Source: Chamaesiphon minutus PCC 6605 (lineage in GTDB: Bacteria; Cyanobacteriota; Cyanobacteriia; Cyanobacteriales; Chamaesiphonaceae). From it: a stretch of 64,000 nt of DNA. The stretch is taken from contig NC_019697.1 in NCBI RefSeq assembly GCF_000317145.1, positions 6,127,889 to 6,191,888 on the forward strand, in the 5' to 3' direction. Positions 1 through 9,181 of the stretch are shown piece by piece. A model generated the notes under the pieces. It searched no databases. It saw nothing but the letters and a program-made list of their open reading frames with translations, and was not told the origin of the DNA. Made by a program: the position numbers and the translations under genes. Each line of letters opens with the position of its first letter. Position 1 is the stretch's first letter.

Positions 1-134
1 GACGATCGACTCAGGTTGATATCGAGAGTATTTTACTTCCATCTATAGCAACGTCTTCAGTCAACTTCACTCTTCACTCGATCGATTCCGCATAGCAAGA
101 CAGACGAAAATATTAACGATCGGCGTAGAGCTAA

Positions 135-195
135 AGGGTACCCACAAGGGGCAACCCTACAGATGATTTGTAGGGTTGCCCCTTGTGGGTACCCT
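135..195. repeat. long hairpin repeat, copy 1
   Basis: Two arms of about 27 bases (135-161 and 169-195) are perfect reverse complements around a 7-base loop. The arms begin AGGGTACCCACAAGGGG. Related copies lie at 26371-26420 and 36143-36203, so this is a dispersed palindromic element rather than a private terminator. It also lies just past the stop of the methyltransferase gene at 204 and could end that transcript. Confidence 0.8.
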
Positions 196-203
196 CCGTT
201 TAT

Positions 204-983
204 CTAACTCCGCTGTTGTCGGCGTACTTCATACAGCATTAGAGCCGCCGCAGTGCCAACATTTAATGATTCTACAGTCGCAGACATCGGGATCTTCACC
301 TGTCGATCGGCCAAGGCTGCCAAATCTGGACTCAAGCCCGCACCTTCATTGCCTAATAAAATCAGTGTGGGCGATCGCAAATCGACATCCCAGTAGCTAG
401 TCTCGGTATGAGAAGTCGTCGAAATTACCCGCACTCCTTGCTGTTGGTAACTCTTAACCAGTTCGGCAAGATTGTCACTGACGCCCATCGCCAGCCGAAA
501 CCATTGTCCGGCTGAGGCCCGGAGTACCTTGGGATTGTCCAAATCGACGCTATCGTGACTTACCCACAAGCCATCGACACTTGCTGCCGCTGCGGTGCGG
601 ATGATGGTGCCCAGATTGCCAGGATCTTGAATAGTTGCTAGAACGAGCGTTAAATTTGCCCGCAGCGGTGGTTTGGCAAATGCCAATCGCGGTGCTGTCG
701 CGACGATGCCATCGGGATTGACAGTTGTCGCGATCGATTTGATGACTTCATCACCGACTAATTCTAATCGATCGCAACTGTCAGAAACGAGCGACCATAA
801 TTCTGGATGACGCTCTTGCCAAGTAGGGGTGCAACAGACAGTCTCCAAGGGATAATTGACGGCACAAGCCTCCTGAATTAGATGAGTGCCCTCTAATAAA
901 AATAACTGCGTTTCTCGTCGCTCTTTGGGGCTGTGGAGCTTTTTGATTTGCTTGATCAGTGGGTTTTGGGTACTGGTTAACAT
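204..983 (-). CDS. TrmH/SpoU-family RNA 2'-O-ribose methyltransferase
   Basis: The protein (259 aa from the preferred start) has the three SPOUT signature motifs in order: QDPGNLGTIIRTAAA near residue 118, LLGNEGAGLS near 207 and VESLNVGTAAALMLYE near 236. These form the knotted SAM-binding fold of enzymes that methylate the 2'-O of rRNA or tRNA riboses. The N-terminal part looks like the RNA-binding substrate domain of RlmB/TsnR-like members. An upstream in-frame start at 1031 exists, but the ATG at 983 begins the conserved 'LTSTQNPLIKQIKKL' segment and gives the usual family length. Which RNA it modifies cannot be told from the sequence. Confidence 0.9.
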   Translation of the reverse strand: MLTSTQNPLIKQIKKLHSPKERRETQLFLLEGTHLIQEACAVNYPLETVCCTPTWQERHPELWSLVSDSCDRLELVGDEVIKSIATTVNPDGIVATAPRLAFAKPPLRANLTLVLATIQDPGNLGTIIRTAAAASVDGLWVSHDSVDLDNPKVLRASAGQWFRLAMGVSDNLAELVKSYQQQGVRVISTTSHTETSYWDVDLRSPTLILLGNEGAGLSPDLAALADRQVKIPMSATVESLNVGTAAALMLYEVRRQQRS

Positions 984-1080
984 AGCTAGTTTGGCGGGGA
1001 GCGACTCACTCCGGTCGGGTTCTCCGACCATGAAAGTGAGTCAAGACAGCGGAGAGTTGAGAGTTGGGAGAAATAATATA

Positions 1081-1116
1081 AATCGGCCAACACCGTAATG
1101 TTGGTGTTGGCCGATT
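1081..1116 (-). terminator. perfect 14-bp hairpin downstream of tRNA-Leu
   Basis: The arms AATCGGCCAACACC and GGTGTTGGCCGATT pair perfectly around an 8-base loop. The hairpin lies 24 bases beyond the 3' end of the minus-strand tRNA, so it may be its transcription terminator. The following tract is only moderately T-rich, so a different role (for example another palindromic repeat) is possible. Confidence 0.45.
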
Positions 1117-1140
1117 GTAGAAGTTAAGAGTAAAAACAAA

Positions 1141-1224
1141 TGCGCGACCCGAGACTCGAACTCGGAAGTCCTTGCGAACACTAGAACCTGAATCTAGCGC
1201 GTCTACCAATTCCGCCAGTCACGC
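1141..1224 (-). tRNA. tRNA-Leu (anticodon CAG)
   Basis: The minus strand folds as a class II tRNA. The 7-bp acceptor stem GCGTGAC/GTCGCGC contains one G-U pair. The D-loop is typical of leucine tRNAs (TGGCGGAATTGGTAGACGC). The anticodon stem CTAGA/TCTAG encloses loop TTCAGGT, giving CAG. A variable arm and a T-arm with GTTCGAGTC follow. The A at 1141 is the discriminator base and CCA is not encoded. The anticodon reads CUG leucine codons. Confidence 0.95.
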
Positions 1225-1328
1225 AAACTTAGATGGCTTTTCAACCAGCTATTTATTATCTGAGATGTTTTGGGTATTTGTCAAGGTCTGTGTGGGGATT
1301 TTGCTGCTTGTTTTTGGGTGGGAAGTTG

Positions 1329-1405
1329 GAGGGGGGAGCGGGGAGCGGGGAGTGAGTCGATCCCCGCCAAAATAGTAACTAGATTTACACCGTAGAATAC
1401 TAGTG
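1329..1405. repeat. GGGGAGC heptamers plus CAAAATAGTAAC repeat
   Basis: A short run of GGGGAGC units (about 1331-1350) is followed by a segment reading CCAAAATAGTAACTAGATTT and then ACACCGTAGAATACTAG. The same compound occurs, partly inverted, at 10317-10383 and 39811-39940. It touches the 3' end of the pentapeptide-repeat gene at 1400. Confidence 0.7.
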
Positions 1406-2521
1406 TTTCTTCAGGGGTAACTTACTGGCAATTCCTTCACAGCCGCCAGGAATTGTCGATCGAGATTTTTCGCCACACCACATGCAGCAATATTTGCGTT
1501 GTTCTTCAGACATTTCTTGGACGTTAGTAAAATCGGCATTTTCGACCACGGCCCCTGTAAATTCACCCGTGGTATAGTTGGGGATTTCGTTGCGGCTGCG
1601 GGGACTGGCAAGTTCGGCAGTGCCGTAAAACAAGCGCGTACCTTTGACATCCGCACCGCTCAAGTTAGCTTCATATAAAATGGTGCGCGAGAAATTGGCT
1701 TTGACGAGATCGCAGCCGCTGAGATTGGCACGAATTAAATTGGCATCGCTGAGATCCGTCCACCGGAGATCGGTTTGGGCGACATCGGAACCTGCAAGCA
1801 TTACCCCCAAATCGATGACTCGTACTCCTTGCAACCGATCTTCATCGTAACCGCCATCACCATCTAAAATCGCTCTGCCCAATCTGCGATCGCGTCTGAG
1901 TGGCGTCAGCAGCTTAGATTGAGATAAGAACCGGAGCACTTTGGCTTTCCCGGCGGCGTCGATACTACCGAGTAACGCTGCCGTGCGTCCCGCTGCAAAG
2001 GCTTGTTCTTGCGGCCAATCTTCAAGGAAACCATCATCATCTAATACCAGATCCGAGATCCCCTGAAAATAGGTATCGATCGTTTGCTGTTGAGTGAGGA
2101 CATTTTGTTGGGTCGTCAGACGATTTTGCTCGATCGTCAGGTCGCGAGAGATAATATATTGCCGCCATGCAATATATACTGCTAGGATAGCAATCAAAAT
2201 CTGACCGAATGCGCCACCCCATTCGCCCGATGCACCGACAGCATTCCAATCGATGCGATCGGAAAAGCTACCGATATACTCAAAAAATTCTAAAATCTGA
2301 AGCAAGCCCACCAGCGCGATCGTGACGGTAATCGAGGCGACTAATTGTAATCTTTGCGCTGGCGACAGCGAATCTAGCAATTCCTGTCGAACGCCTCGAT
2401 AGATAATTGGAAGAGATAATACTAGTGCGATCGCACAACCTGCTGCGGCAATCCAGGTGTTATTGAGCCATAATCCGAACACCATAATGGCGATCGCTAT
2501 CAGATTTCCCCAGATTGTCAT
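1400..2521 (-). CDS. membrane-anchored pentapeptide-repeat protein
   Basis: The protein has 373 aa. The N-terminal 120 or so residues contain several hydrophobic segments (about 5-40, 62-80 and 105-120) that should be membrane helices. A short Gln-rich helical stretch follows near 130-150. From about residue 225 to 300 there are A(D/N)Lxx units such as LRWTDLSDANLIRANLSGC and YEANLSGADV, which build a right-handed quadrilateral beta-helix. The C-terminal tail has a KYCCMWCGEK cluster of three cysteines, possibly metal-binding. No enzymatic motif is visible. The role is unknown; pentapeptide proteins are very common in cyanobacteria. Confidence 0.75.
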   Translation of the reverse strand: MTIWGNLIAIAIMVFGLWLNNTWIAAAGCAIALVLSLPIIYRGVRQELLDSLSPAQRLQLVASITVTIALVGLLQILEFFEYIGSFSDRIDWNAVGASGEWGGAFGQILIAILAVYIAWRQYIISRDLTIEQNRLTTQQNVLTQQQTIDTYFQGISDLVLDDDGFLEDWPQEQAFAAGRTAALLGSIDAAGKAKVLRFLSQSKLLTPLRRDRRLGRAILDGDGGYDEDRLQGVRVIDLGVMLAGSDVAQTDLRWTDLSDANLIRANLSGCDLVKANFSRTILYEANLSGADVKGTRLFYGTAELASPRSRNEIPNYTTGEFTGAVVENADFTNVQEMSEEQRKYCCMWCGEKSRSTIPGGCEGIASKLPLKKH

Positions 2522-2630
2522 GTTCTATGCAGAATACCTAGTTTATAATGTCAAAATATTTCGATATTTTAGACTATATCATGTCATAATAACATTTTTT
2601 GTTCGTATTGAAAGGATTAGTTTTTAAAAG

Positions 2631-3347
2631 ATGCAGAAACTTATATTTAAGTTATTGGGTGTACTTTTAGTTGCGACAATCGGCGGTGCCTATTATGTTT
2701 GGCAAGAAGCAATTAAAGTACCAGAAGAATATGCCCAAGCTAGTGCGGACGATAATATAGATAGTCAATCTCTACCATTACAGCCAAGTCAAATTACCGA
2801 ACGAGCGGCACAGAGTCAGAAAAAGATCGTAGCCCCGATCGAACGTGCCAAAACGGGCGAAAAAGTCAATGTTAAACTTAGCAATAGAGACCTCAATAAT
2901 TTAGTAGTAGCTAAAATCGCTAAGACTCAACAAAATAAGCAAATTCCAACTGGAATTAAAGGAATTAAAACCAATATCAAGGACGGCAAAATTTATACAG
3001 GGGCGATGGTCAATTTAGACCAACTAGTCCGCAATAGTAGTCCGGGTAGCCAAACGGCTGCTTTGGGCAAAATCACTAACAAATTAACATTTTTAAAAGG
3101 TCGAGATGTGTATGTTGGTATTGTTGGCAAACCAACAGTCGATGGCAGTCAAATTAAGTTCTCTCCCGATACTCAAATCAAGATCGGTAATATGAATTTT
3201 ACCATTACCCAGCTTGCCGAAAATCTCGGCGTAGCCCCACAAAAACTCCAACAAGCGATCGATCTCCACATCCAACAACAGAATTTTAAAGTCAATCGCG
3301 TCAATGTCGAAAATAATGGACTCGCGATCGAGGGAGCGAAGAAGTAG
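2631..3347 (+). CDS. hypothetical protein with N-terminal membrane anchor
   Basis: The 238-aa protein starts with a signal or anchor segment (KLIFKLLGVLLVATIGGAYYV, residues 3-23) followed by a Gln/Ser-rich linker. The C-terminal 150 residues are a basic alpha/beta domain with no motif I recognise. It would face the periplasm or thylakoid lumen. The ATG at 2631 follows a purine-rich stretch and directly precedes the hydrophobic segment. It stands alone, between the divergent pentapeptide gene and ndk. The stop codon is followed by a GTTGATA tandem repeat. Confidence 0.6.
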   Translation: MQKLIFKLLGVLLVATIGGAYYVWQEAIKVPEEYAQASADDNIDSQSLPLQPSQITERAAQSQKKIVAPIERAKTGEKVNVKLSNRDLNNLVVAKIAKTQQNKQIPTGIKGIKTNIKDGKIYTGAMVNLDQLVRNSSPGSQTAALGKITNKLTFLKGRDVYVGIVGKPTVDGSQIKFSPDTQIKIGNMNFTITQLAENLGVAPQKLQQAIDLHIQQQNFKVNRVNVENNGLAIEGAKK

Positions 3348-3577
3348 TTGATAGTTGATAGTTGATAGTTGATAAACGATCGTGACACAAAGCTCGATCT
3401 TTATACTCTTAGGTAATTTTTAAAAACTAGTGTCGGGATTTGGCGATCGGATTGCAATCGTGGTGACGATTTGCACGATAAGCTCCGCTAACGATTCCGG
3501 TGGCGTTTAACGTGGCGCGCGAATAGAACTATAATGGGCGGTTGGCAAGTCTATCTATAATTTTTTAGGAGTTCACG

Positions 3578-4027
3578 GTGGAACGGACATTTATTGCGAT
3601 TAAGCCCGACGGGGTTCAACGTGGGTTGGTTGGTGAAATCATTCGTCGTCTAGAAACAAAAGGCTTTACCCTCGTTGCCTTAAAATTATTGCACCCCAGC
3701 CGCGAATTAGCCGAACAGCACTATGCAGTTCACAAAGAAAGACCTTTTTTCAGCGGTTTAGTTGATTTTATTACGAGCGGGCCAGTAGTCGCAATGGTCT
3801 GGCAAGGCGAGGGCGTCGTCGCTGCATCCCGACTGACGATCGGTGCGACCAATCCTTTAGTATCTCCTCCAGGAACGATTCGCGGCGATCTCGGTATCAA
3901 TATCGGACGCAACCTGATTCATGGTTCCGATGCAGTGGAAACCGCTCAAAGCGAGATCGCACTGTGGTTTAAGGAAGAAGAATTAGTCAGTTGGTCGCCT
4001 ACAGTTTCGCCTTGGTTGTCAGAGTAA
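3578..4027 (+). CDS. ndk: nucleoside diphosphate kinase
   Basis: The enzyme moves the gamma phosphate of ATP to other nucleoside diphosphates through a phosphohistidine. The 149-aa sequence is collinear with the family. It starts [20 protein letters not shown], has the Kpn-loop segment [10 protein letters not shown] and carries the active-site histidine in NLIHGSDA near residue 117. Translation starts at GTG (3578-3580) with an AGGAG ribosome site 5-10 bases upstream; no ATG would keep the essential N-terminus. The stop codon runs straight into a heptanucleotide array. Confidence 0.97.
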   Translation: MERTFIAIKPDGVQRGLVGEIIRRLETKGFTLVALKLLHPSRELAEQHYAVHKERPFFSGLVDFITSGPVVAMVWQGEGVVAASRLTIGATNPLVSPPGTIRGDLGINIGRNLIHGSDAVETAQSEIALWFKEEELVSWSPTVSPWLSE

Positions 4028-4101
4028 TTAGGTATTAGGTATTAGGTATTAGGCTTTAGGCTTTAGGTATTAGGTATTAGGTATTAGGTATTGGGCGTTA
4101 G
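4027..4101 (+). repeat. heptanucleotide array (TTAGGTA/TTAGGCT)
   Basis: About ten 7-base units of the types TTAGGTA and CTTTAGG follow the ndk stop directly. The opposite orientation (CCTAAAG) appears at 4157-4204, so the two arrays form a large imperfect inverted repeat between two convergent genes. Confidence 0.85.
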
Positions 4102-4143
4102 GAAGCTAGAAGAACGCTTGCGTCCTAATGCCTAAATTCTAAA

Positions 4144-4204
4144 TAATAAATACTAGAGCCTAAAGCCTAAAGCCTAAAGCCTAAACCCTAAAGCCTAACG
4201 CCTA
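4144..4204 (-). repeat. heptanucleotide array (CCTAAAG), inverted to the previous one
   Basis: At least six CCTAAAG units precede and overlap the stop codon of the minus-strand RemA-like gene. On that gene's coding strand the unit reads CTTTAGG, and the TAG of the gene comes from it. Confidence 0.85.
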
Positions 4205-4429
4205 CCCCTGAATCCGGCTCGCGATCGTTTCCGGCTGAATTGCCGACAAAATCACATGTCCCGAATCCATAATTAATACCGCACGCGTCCGTCGTCCGTA
4301 AGTACCATCGATTAATTGTCCGCGTTCTCTGGCTTCGCTAATATTCCGTCTGATCGGAGCCGAATCGGGACTGACGATCGCGACAATGCGCTGTGTCGAG
4401 ACAATATTTCCAAAACCAACATTAACCAT
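4202..4429 (-). CDS. DUF370 / RemA-like regulatory protein
   Basis: The 75-aa protein matches the DUF370 family, known from Bacillus RemA, a DNA-binding activator of matrix genes. Diagnostic parts are [41 protein letters not shown] and the C-terminal [18 protein letters not shown]. It is slightly shorter than most relatives, and its TAG stop lies inside the CCTAAAG array. In cyanobacteria the function is not established. It is divergent from rqcH, and the shared 160-bp upstream region contains a 19-bp inverted repeat. Confidence 0.85.
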   Translation of the reverse strand: MVNVGFGNIVSTQRIVAIVSPDSAPIRRNISEARERGQLIDGTYGRRTRAVLIMDSGHVILSAIQPETIASRIQG

Positions 4430-4436
4430 AAATTAG

Positions 4437-4586
4437 GGGATAGGGAATAGGGGATAGGGGTTAGGGATGAAAATGCAATTTTCTGTCCTTCTGCTCATGT
4501 ATAAACCACGCTAATAGAATTACGCTAATAGTTAAGAGTCGGGATATTGCTTTTAACTATCCCCGGTCCCCTATTCCCTATCCCCT
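4437..4586. repeat. inverted repeat flanking the RemA-like/rqcH divergent promoter region
   Basis: The 19-base arm at 4437-4455 (GGGGATAGGGAATAGGGGA) is the exact reverse complement of 4568-4586. They enclose about 110 bases that must contain the promoters of both divergent genes. The second arm ends 8 bases before the rqcH ATG. A single arm of the same sequence type occurs just before dnaB (about 23080-23100). Confidence 0.75.
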
Positions 4587-4593
4587 AGACTAG

Positions 4594-6375
4594 ATGCAAC
4601 AGGTTGACTTCACGACATTAACTGCGGCGGTACGGGAGTTACAATCAGATTGGGTCCCCGCACGAGTCGAAACTGTCTACCAACGAGATCGATACACCCT
4701 CGCGCTCGGATTGCGTACCCTCGATAAACGTGGCTGGATCGCTATCTCCTGGCATCCTCAAGCCGCTCGAATCGTTATTACCGATCCTCCACCCCGAATT
4801 CCCGATACGTTTACCCTCAGCCAGCAATTGCGCTCCGTGTTGGGAGGATTGGCGATGACGGGGATGGAAATGCCAACCCCATGGGAAAGATTGGTACGGC
4901 TGACATTTGCCACCAGACCGGGGGCTGAGGCTCTGTATTATCTATATGTAGAACCGATCGGCAAATATAGCAATCTCACGCTGACAGATGCGGATAATTT
5001 AATTATTACCACCGCGCATCAAGTTAGCAATAAACAGTCTAGCGTGCGGACGATCGAGACTGGCAGACCTTATGAAGTACCGCCATCTTTAACCGATCCG
5101 ATGCCTAATTTGGAAGAACCGATCGATCGCTGGATCGATCGAGTCAGTTTGATTCCTGACAAGCTCAACCAACGACTCGTCAAGAGTTATCGCGGTTTGA
5201 GTACGATCCTCGTCAACGAACTAATTACTGCCGCCGCACTCGATCCTATCCAAACTACCGATACCCTCTCTCGATCGGACTGGGAAAAGTTATTTGAATA
5301 CTGGCTAAAATGGCTCAGAACCCTCGATCGAGTCTCAGGATATGGATTTCATCCTCATTTGACCGATAAGGGCTTTAGCGTCCTGGGATGGGGCGATCTG
5401 GGTACTCCGGTAGCTACAGTCAACAAAGCGATCGAGACTTACTATACACGAATACTCGATCGAGAAGCATTTACCCAACTCAAGCATCAACTTACCCAAA
5501 AATTAAGCACGATTTTAGCTAAGTTACGCCTTAAAGCTAATACCTTCAAGACCAAATTACAAGAGTCAACCGGAGCCGATGAATATCGTAACAAAGCCGA
5601 TCTATTAATGGCACATCTTCAGGATTGGCGATCGGGAATGAAACAAATCATTCTCAACGATTTTGAGACAGGAGAGCCAGTCAAGATCGAACTCGAACCC
5701 GAAAAAAATGCCATCCAAAATGCCCAATTTCTCTACAAACGCCACCAGAAACTCAAACGTGCAAAACTCGCCGTAGATCCCTTATTGGCAGAAGTTCAAG
5801 CCCAGATCGATTATTTAGAACAAGTCGAAGAAAGCATTCTCCAGACAGAAGAAGACAGCAATAATGCCCGCGAAATGCTTCAGACGCTCTTAGAAATTAA
5901 AGAAGAATTAGTCAATACTGGCTATTTTCCTACACCCGTTCGCGGAGCTTCCCCTTTAGGGAATCGATCCACCAAAGCCGAACTCGCTGAAACCAAACCC
6001 CGCGTGCTGAAAACTCCCAGCGGCTTTGAATTACTAGTCGGACGCAACAATCGTCAAAACGATTTACTCACTTTTAAAATTGCCACAGACTACGATCTCT
6101 GGTTTCACGCACAGGAAATAGCAGGCAGTCATGGGTTATTAAGAATTGCGCCTGGTGCGGTAGCTCAGGAAGAAGATTTACAATTTACAGCTAATGCTGT
6201 AGCTTTCTACAGTCGCGCCAGACAAAGCCAAGCAGTTCCGGTAGTATATACCGAAACCAAACACGTCTATAAACCCAAGGGTGCAAAACCCGGAATGGTA
6301 GTCTACAAGCACGAGCAAATTATTTGGGGACATCCGCAGAATCTGGCGGCAAGTATAGATCCAGGGCATCCATAA
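4594..6375 (+). CDS. rqcH: NFACT-family protein, RqcH/Rqc2 homologue
   Basis: The 593-aa protein has the NFACT layout. An N-terminal domain (residues 1 to about 270, with RGWIAISWHPQAARIV and the FTLSQQLRSVLGG segment) comes first. A helical coiled-coil middle follows (about 290-440, rich in EVQAQIDYLEQVEESI-type heptads). The C-terminal NFACT-R/DUF814 domain starts at SGFELLVGRNNRQND and has DLWFHAQEIAGSHGLLR. Bacterial RqcH binds the peptidyl-tRNA on obstructed 50S subunits and directs alanine tailing. Older annotation calls these fibronectin-binding proteins, which is unlikely here. Length is typical. Confidence 0.9.
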   Translation: MQQVDFTTLTAAVRELQSDWVPARVETVYQRDRYTLALGLRTLDKRGWIAISWHPQAARIVITDPPPRIPDTFTLSQQLRSVLGGLAMTGMEMPTPWERLVRLTFATRPGAEALYYLYVEPIGKYSNLTLTDADNLIITTAHQVSNKQSSVRTIETGRPYEVPPSLTDPMPNLEEPIDRWIDRVSLIPDKLNQRLVKSYRGLSTILVNELITAAALDPIQTTDTLSRSDWEKLFEYWLKWLRTLDRVSGYGFHPHLTDKGFSVLGWGDLGTPVATVNKAIETYYTRILDREAFTQLKHQLTQKLSTILAKLRLKANTFKTKLQESTGADEYRNKADLLMAHLQDWRSGMKQIILNDFETGEPVKIELEPEKNAIQNAQFLYKRHQKLKRAKLAVDPLLAEVQAQIDYLEQVEESILQTEEDSNNAREMLQTLLEIKEELVNTGYFPTPVRGASPLGNRSTKAELAETKPRVLKTPSGFELLVGRNNRQNDLLTFKIATDYDLWFHAQEIAGSHGLLRIAPGAVAQEEDLQFTANAVAFYSRARQSQAVPVVYTETKHVYKPKGAKPGMVVYKHEQIIWGHPQNLAASIDPGHP

Positions 6376-6454
6376 AGGACACCCTTACAAAAAATCATCC
6401 CTAAATTCAGCAACGCTAAATACTTAATTTAGCCTAAAACCGAAAACCTAAAGC

Positions 6455-6739
6455 CTAATCCGCTGGCTCGATCGTACTAGTCAAACCGTGACTTTTAAGG
6501 ACATCAGAGTAATGTTCGGCATGTTCTTGGTTGCAGGTAATTACTAGGGCCATTCCATATTGATGGGCTTCCATCATAATATTGATAGCTTGAGGTGCTG
6601 AGAGATTGGGGATGGTAGTTATCAACACCTCGACGACATGTTCCATCGCATTGAAGTCATCGTTGTGGAGCAAGACGCGATAATTAGGCGCGAGCTTACG
6701 GGCGGTTGAAGATTTTTCGATCGTTTCTGTATAGCTCAT
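6455..6739 (-). CDS. clpS: Clp protease adaptor ClpS
   Basis: The 94-aa protein carries the ClpS core YRVLLHNDDFNAMEHVVEVL, then the helix with QAINIMMEAHQYGMALV and the closing HAEHYSDVLKSHGLTSTIEP. ClpS brings N-degron substrates to the ClpAP/ClpCP chaperone-protease. The residues of the substrate pocket (NDD...M) are present. The TAG stop at 6455-6457 falls inside a short CCTAAAG repeat. It is transcribed towards rqcH; the next gene at 6882 diverges from it. Confidence 0.95.
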   Translation of the reverse strand: MSYTETIEKSSTARKLAPNYRVLLHNDDFNAMEHVVEVLITTIPNLSAPQAINIMMEAHQYGMALVITCNQEHAEHYSDVLKSHGLTSTIEPAD

Positions 6740-6881
6740 GTTCTCACAGTTGATAGTTGACAGTTGGTTTTCGATCGCTATGGGGATCGAACCCGACGAG
6801 CGTTACTACAAAGCAACTTATTTACTAACCTATTTTACCCAATTGACAATCGGATTTTAAGACAGATTGAGATTTCTCACT

Positions 6882-8783
6882 ATGATTGATTTTCCCAACA
6901 GAGATCCCTTGAGTATCGCTCTCTCCCTGTGGAACATCGGACTAGTCTCCGAGACAGCATTGATGGCTTGGGCGGATGCTCGAATTCTGGATCGAGTGCA
7001 GCCATGCCCCGATCTGCTCGAACTTGCCGCCAGTGGTGCCCAGTTATGTCTCCAGCGCGATTCGATCGAGAGTCGTCCCTTTCCGCTAACTTTCGTTGAA
7101 GAATTTGCTTTGCGATCGCATCTGCTGGATTTGTCGGACGCTCGATCGACGATTCATTTCATTGACTGGGTTTCGCGCAACTGTGGCGGGGAAGATCTCG
7201 AACATCCTGTAGTACTTTTCGTTTATGAACTCGACCATCTGTACTATGAGCTTGACGATTTACCTGCTGCGATCGAGTTGCTACGATCGGAATTGCCGCT
7301 ATTGTTACCAAGTTGTGAGATAGTGGCATCTGCATTTCTAGAGCAAGTACCAGATCTGGTGCTAATCTCGCCCACAGGCGATGCCAATGAGGGGCAATCG
7401 GCACCGATAAATGAGATCGATCGACATCCGATCGATCTCACACCAGCAGCAATTCGCCAGCTCCTCAACCACATCGAAATCGAGCTACTCCCGTTGATGC
7501 TGGCTGGATTCGAGCGCAACCCACAAGCGATGCTCGGTGGTTCGCTGCGGGAGCTACACAACGCAATTGGCTATGCTGTCGCGCTCGAACTTCCCCATGT
7601 AGAAATACAGCGTTATGTGAATTTATTTCATACTGTTGCGCTCTGCCATTTGCGGTTCGGTACGGGAGATGCGCCATTTACGGCGAATATCGATGGTAAT
7701 ATGCTGGATTTTATGCCCGAAGCTCATTCGGAACGGATGGGAGTAGATACTTGGGCAGATGCCATTCATGCTTGTGCGATCGTTGGCGATCGCGATGGAA
7801 TCCGTCTGCTGACAACGTTCGACGAAGATGTGTTCGCGGATTCTGACGGTGCCTGCTCGCCATTCGATCTGGCTTATTATCGCTTTTGGGTGGATTTTAG
7901 CAATGGTGGGCAAAATACGGCAAAATTGTTGGATTTGGCAATCGCGCTAGCGGCACAGGAAGACAATCTGAGGGGAAAATTTGTCAACTCGATCCGCTTA
8001 CCCGAACTACGATTGTTAGAGGCGATCGGGCGTGGAGATACACGAGCCTTTCACGAGCGAATATTGAATGCTCTCGCCGCTCACAAACAGTTCTGGAGCC
8101 AACCGAGTCATGTTTTGCAGCCTTCAGGCTGGGTTGCCTTCCCACTACTGGCGGCTTGCGCGATCGCCACATGTTGGCAGGATTTCTCGATCGCCAAGCG
8201 CACCACCAAGGCGATCGATGTTAAATCAGATTATTTACCGCAGTTTATGATTAATCATCGTGCCGATCTCCTGACGATCGTTCGTTGTCAAACTTGCAAT
8301 CGATCGAGCGATCTGACATTACAAGCCGAGCGATTTTGGTGTGCGTGGTGTCAAAATTGGGCGACAATTCAACTCGATCGAGTTAAAGATCTGGAGATCG
8401 ATCGCATGTTAACTTTACCGCAACTCGCGTCTCAGCACTCGACACAAATCCCGCTCCAACCATTGCGAATTCCGACGGGATGGCATGTTGCTTATAATAA
8501 CGGCTTGTTTGAAATCGACCCATTACCAGAATTATTCGCTGATGAAAATCCCTGGTGGATCTTTAAAGAAGATATGCTGCAAATGTACAACGAGCGATTT
8601 AATCGACTACTCGATTTGGGCTGGTATCCAGAAGGTGATTTAGTCGCAGGTAGTTATGGTTTGGTCGTCTATGAAGGTGATTTTAGAGGACGGCTCCTAT
8701 ACGAATTTAGAACGCGCGATCGATTAGAACTGGTTGCAGAAATCGAACGATTACTATCGGAAATTTGTCAAGAGAAATTGTAA
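6882..8783 (+). CDS. large hypothetical protein with a CxxC...CxxC zinc-ribbon-like segment
   Basis: I do not recognise this protein (633 aa from ATG 6882; a TTG five codons earlier is less likely). It looks soluble, acidic and mostly helical. The N-terminal 450 residues have helix-rich segments such as LSLWNIGLVSETALMAWADA. Near residues 467-490 a four-cysteine unit CQTCN-(15)-CAWCQNW could bind zinc. A C-terminal 120-residue region starts around PLQPLRIPTGWHVAYNNGLFE and is rich in W, Y and acidic residues. Codon use resembles its neighbours. It is a single gene, divergent from clpS. Confidence 0.6.
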   Translation: MIDFPNRDPLSIALSLWNIGLVSETALMAWADARILDRVQPCPDLLELAASGAQLCLQRDSIESRPFPLTFVEEFALRSHLLDLSDARSTIHFIDWVSRNCGGEDLEHPVVLFVYELDHLYYELDDLPAAIELLRSELPLLLPSCEIVASAFLEQVPDLVLISPTGDANEGQSAPINEIDRHPIDLTPAAIRQLLNHIEIELLPLMLAGFERNPQAMLGGSLRELHNAIGYAVALELPHVEIQRYVNLFHTVALCHLRFGTGDAPFTANIDGNMLDFMPEAHSERMGVDTWADAIHACAIVGDRDGIRLLTTFDEDVFADSDGACSPFDLAYYRFWVDFSNGGQNTAKLLDLAIALAAQEDNLRGKFVNSIRLPELRLLEAIGRGDTRAFHERILNALAAHKQFWSQPSHVLQPSGWVAFPLLAACAIATCWQDFSIAKRTTKAIDVKSDYLPQFMINHRADLLTIVRCQTCNRSSDLTLQAERFWCAWCQNWATIQLDRVKDLEIDRMLTLPQLASQHSTQIPLQPLRIPTGWHVAYNNGLFEIDPLPELFADENPWWIFKEDMLQMYNERFNRLLDLGWYPEGDLVAGSYGLVVYEGDFRGRLLYEFRTRDRLELVAEIERLLSEICQEKL

Positions 8784-9181
8784 TAGTCTTTAATAATATT
8801 CGATTGCGATCGTGATAACTTATTTACAAACTCAAACTTCAGTGGGTAATTACAACTTTCGTCGTGCTAACAGTCGGTATCTATTTGATGGATAAATAAA
8901 TACATTCCGATTGCTGCGATCGAAATTTTGGTGATATATTATTTTTTTAATCGATCGTGTCCAAAATTCATGAGATCGACTGCGCTCTAGTTAAAGACAA
9001 CACTAAAATACCCGATATATTTTTGAGTGTAATTGGCGATCCGTTTGGCCTGATGATTTTAATTGGGAACCGAAACTAAAATAAAAACATCTACTCTAGG
9101 TGAAACTGGAGTAGATCTAAAATTTAACAGCGAGCTGGCACAAAATTGAATCGTAACTCAATCGCTCTTGCTAGTTCGGAC
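8784..9181. other. 398-bp intergenic region
   Basis: No convincing coding frame is visible. The region is AT-rich with scattered CGATCG hexamers. It separates the 3' ends of two convergent genes. The only structure I see is the hairpin listed at 9076-9116. Confidence 0.5.
9076..9116 (-). terminator. probable rho-independent terminator of the small secreted-protein gene
   Basis: ATCTACTC (9089-9096) pairs with GAGTAGAT (9109-9116). On the minus strand the hairpin is followed by GTTTTTATTTTAG (9076-9088 region), the usual U-rich tail. It lies about 65 bases beyond the stop codon of the gene ending at 9182. Confidence 0.55.

Noticed and set aside
4437-4586. Small transposon bounded by inverted repeats
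   Set aside because: The enclosed 110 bases contain no frame and no target duplication is visible. It is better treated as an inverted repeat in a promoter region.
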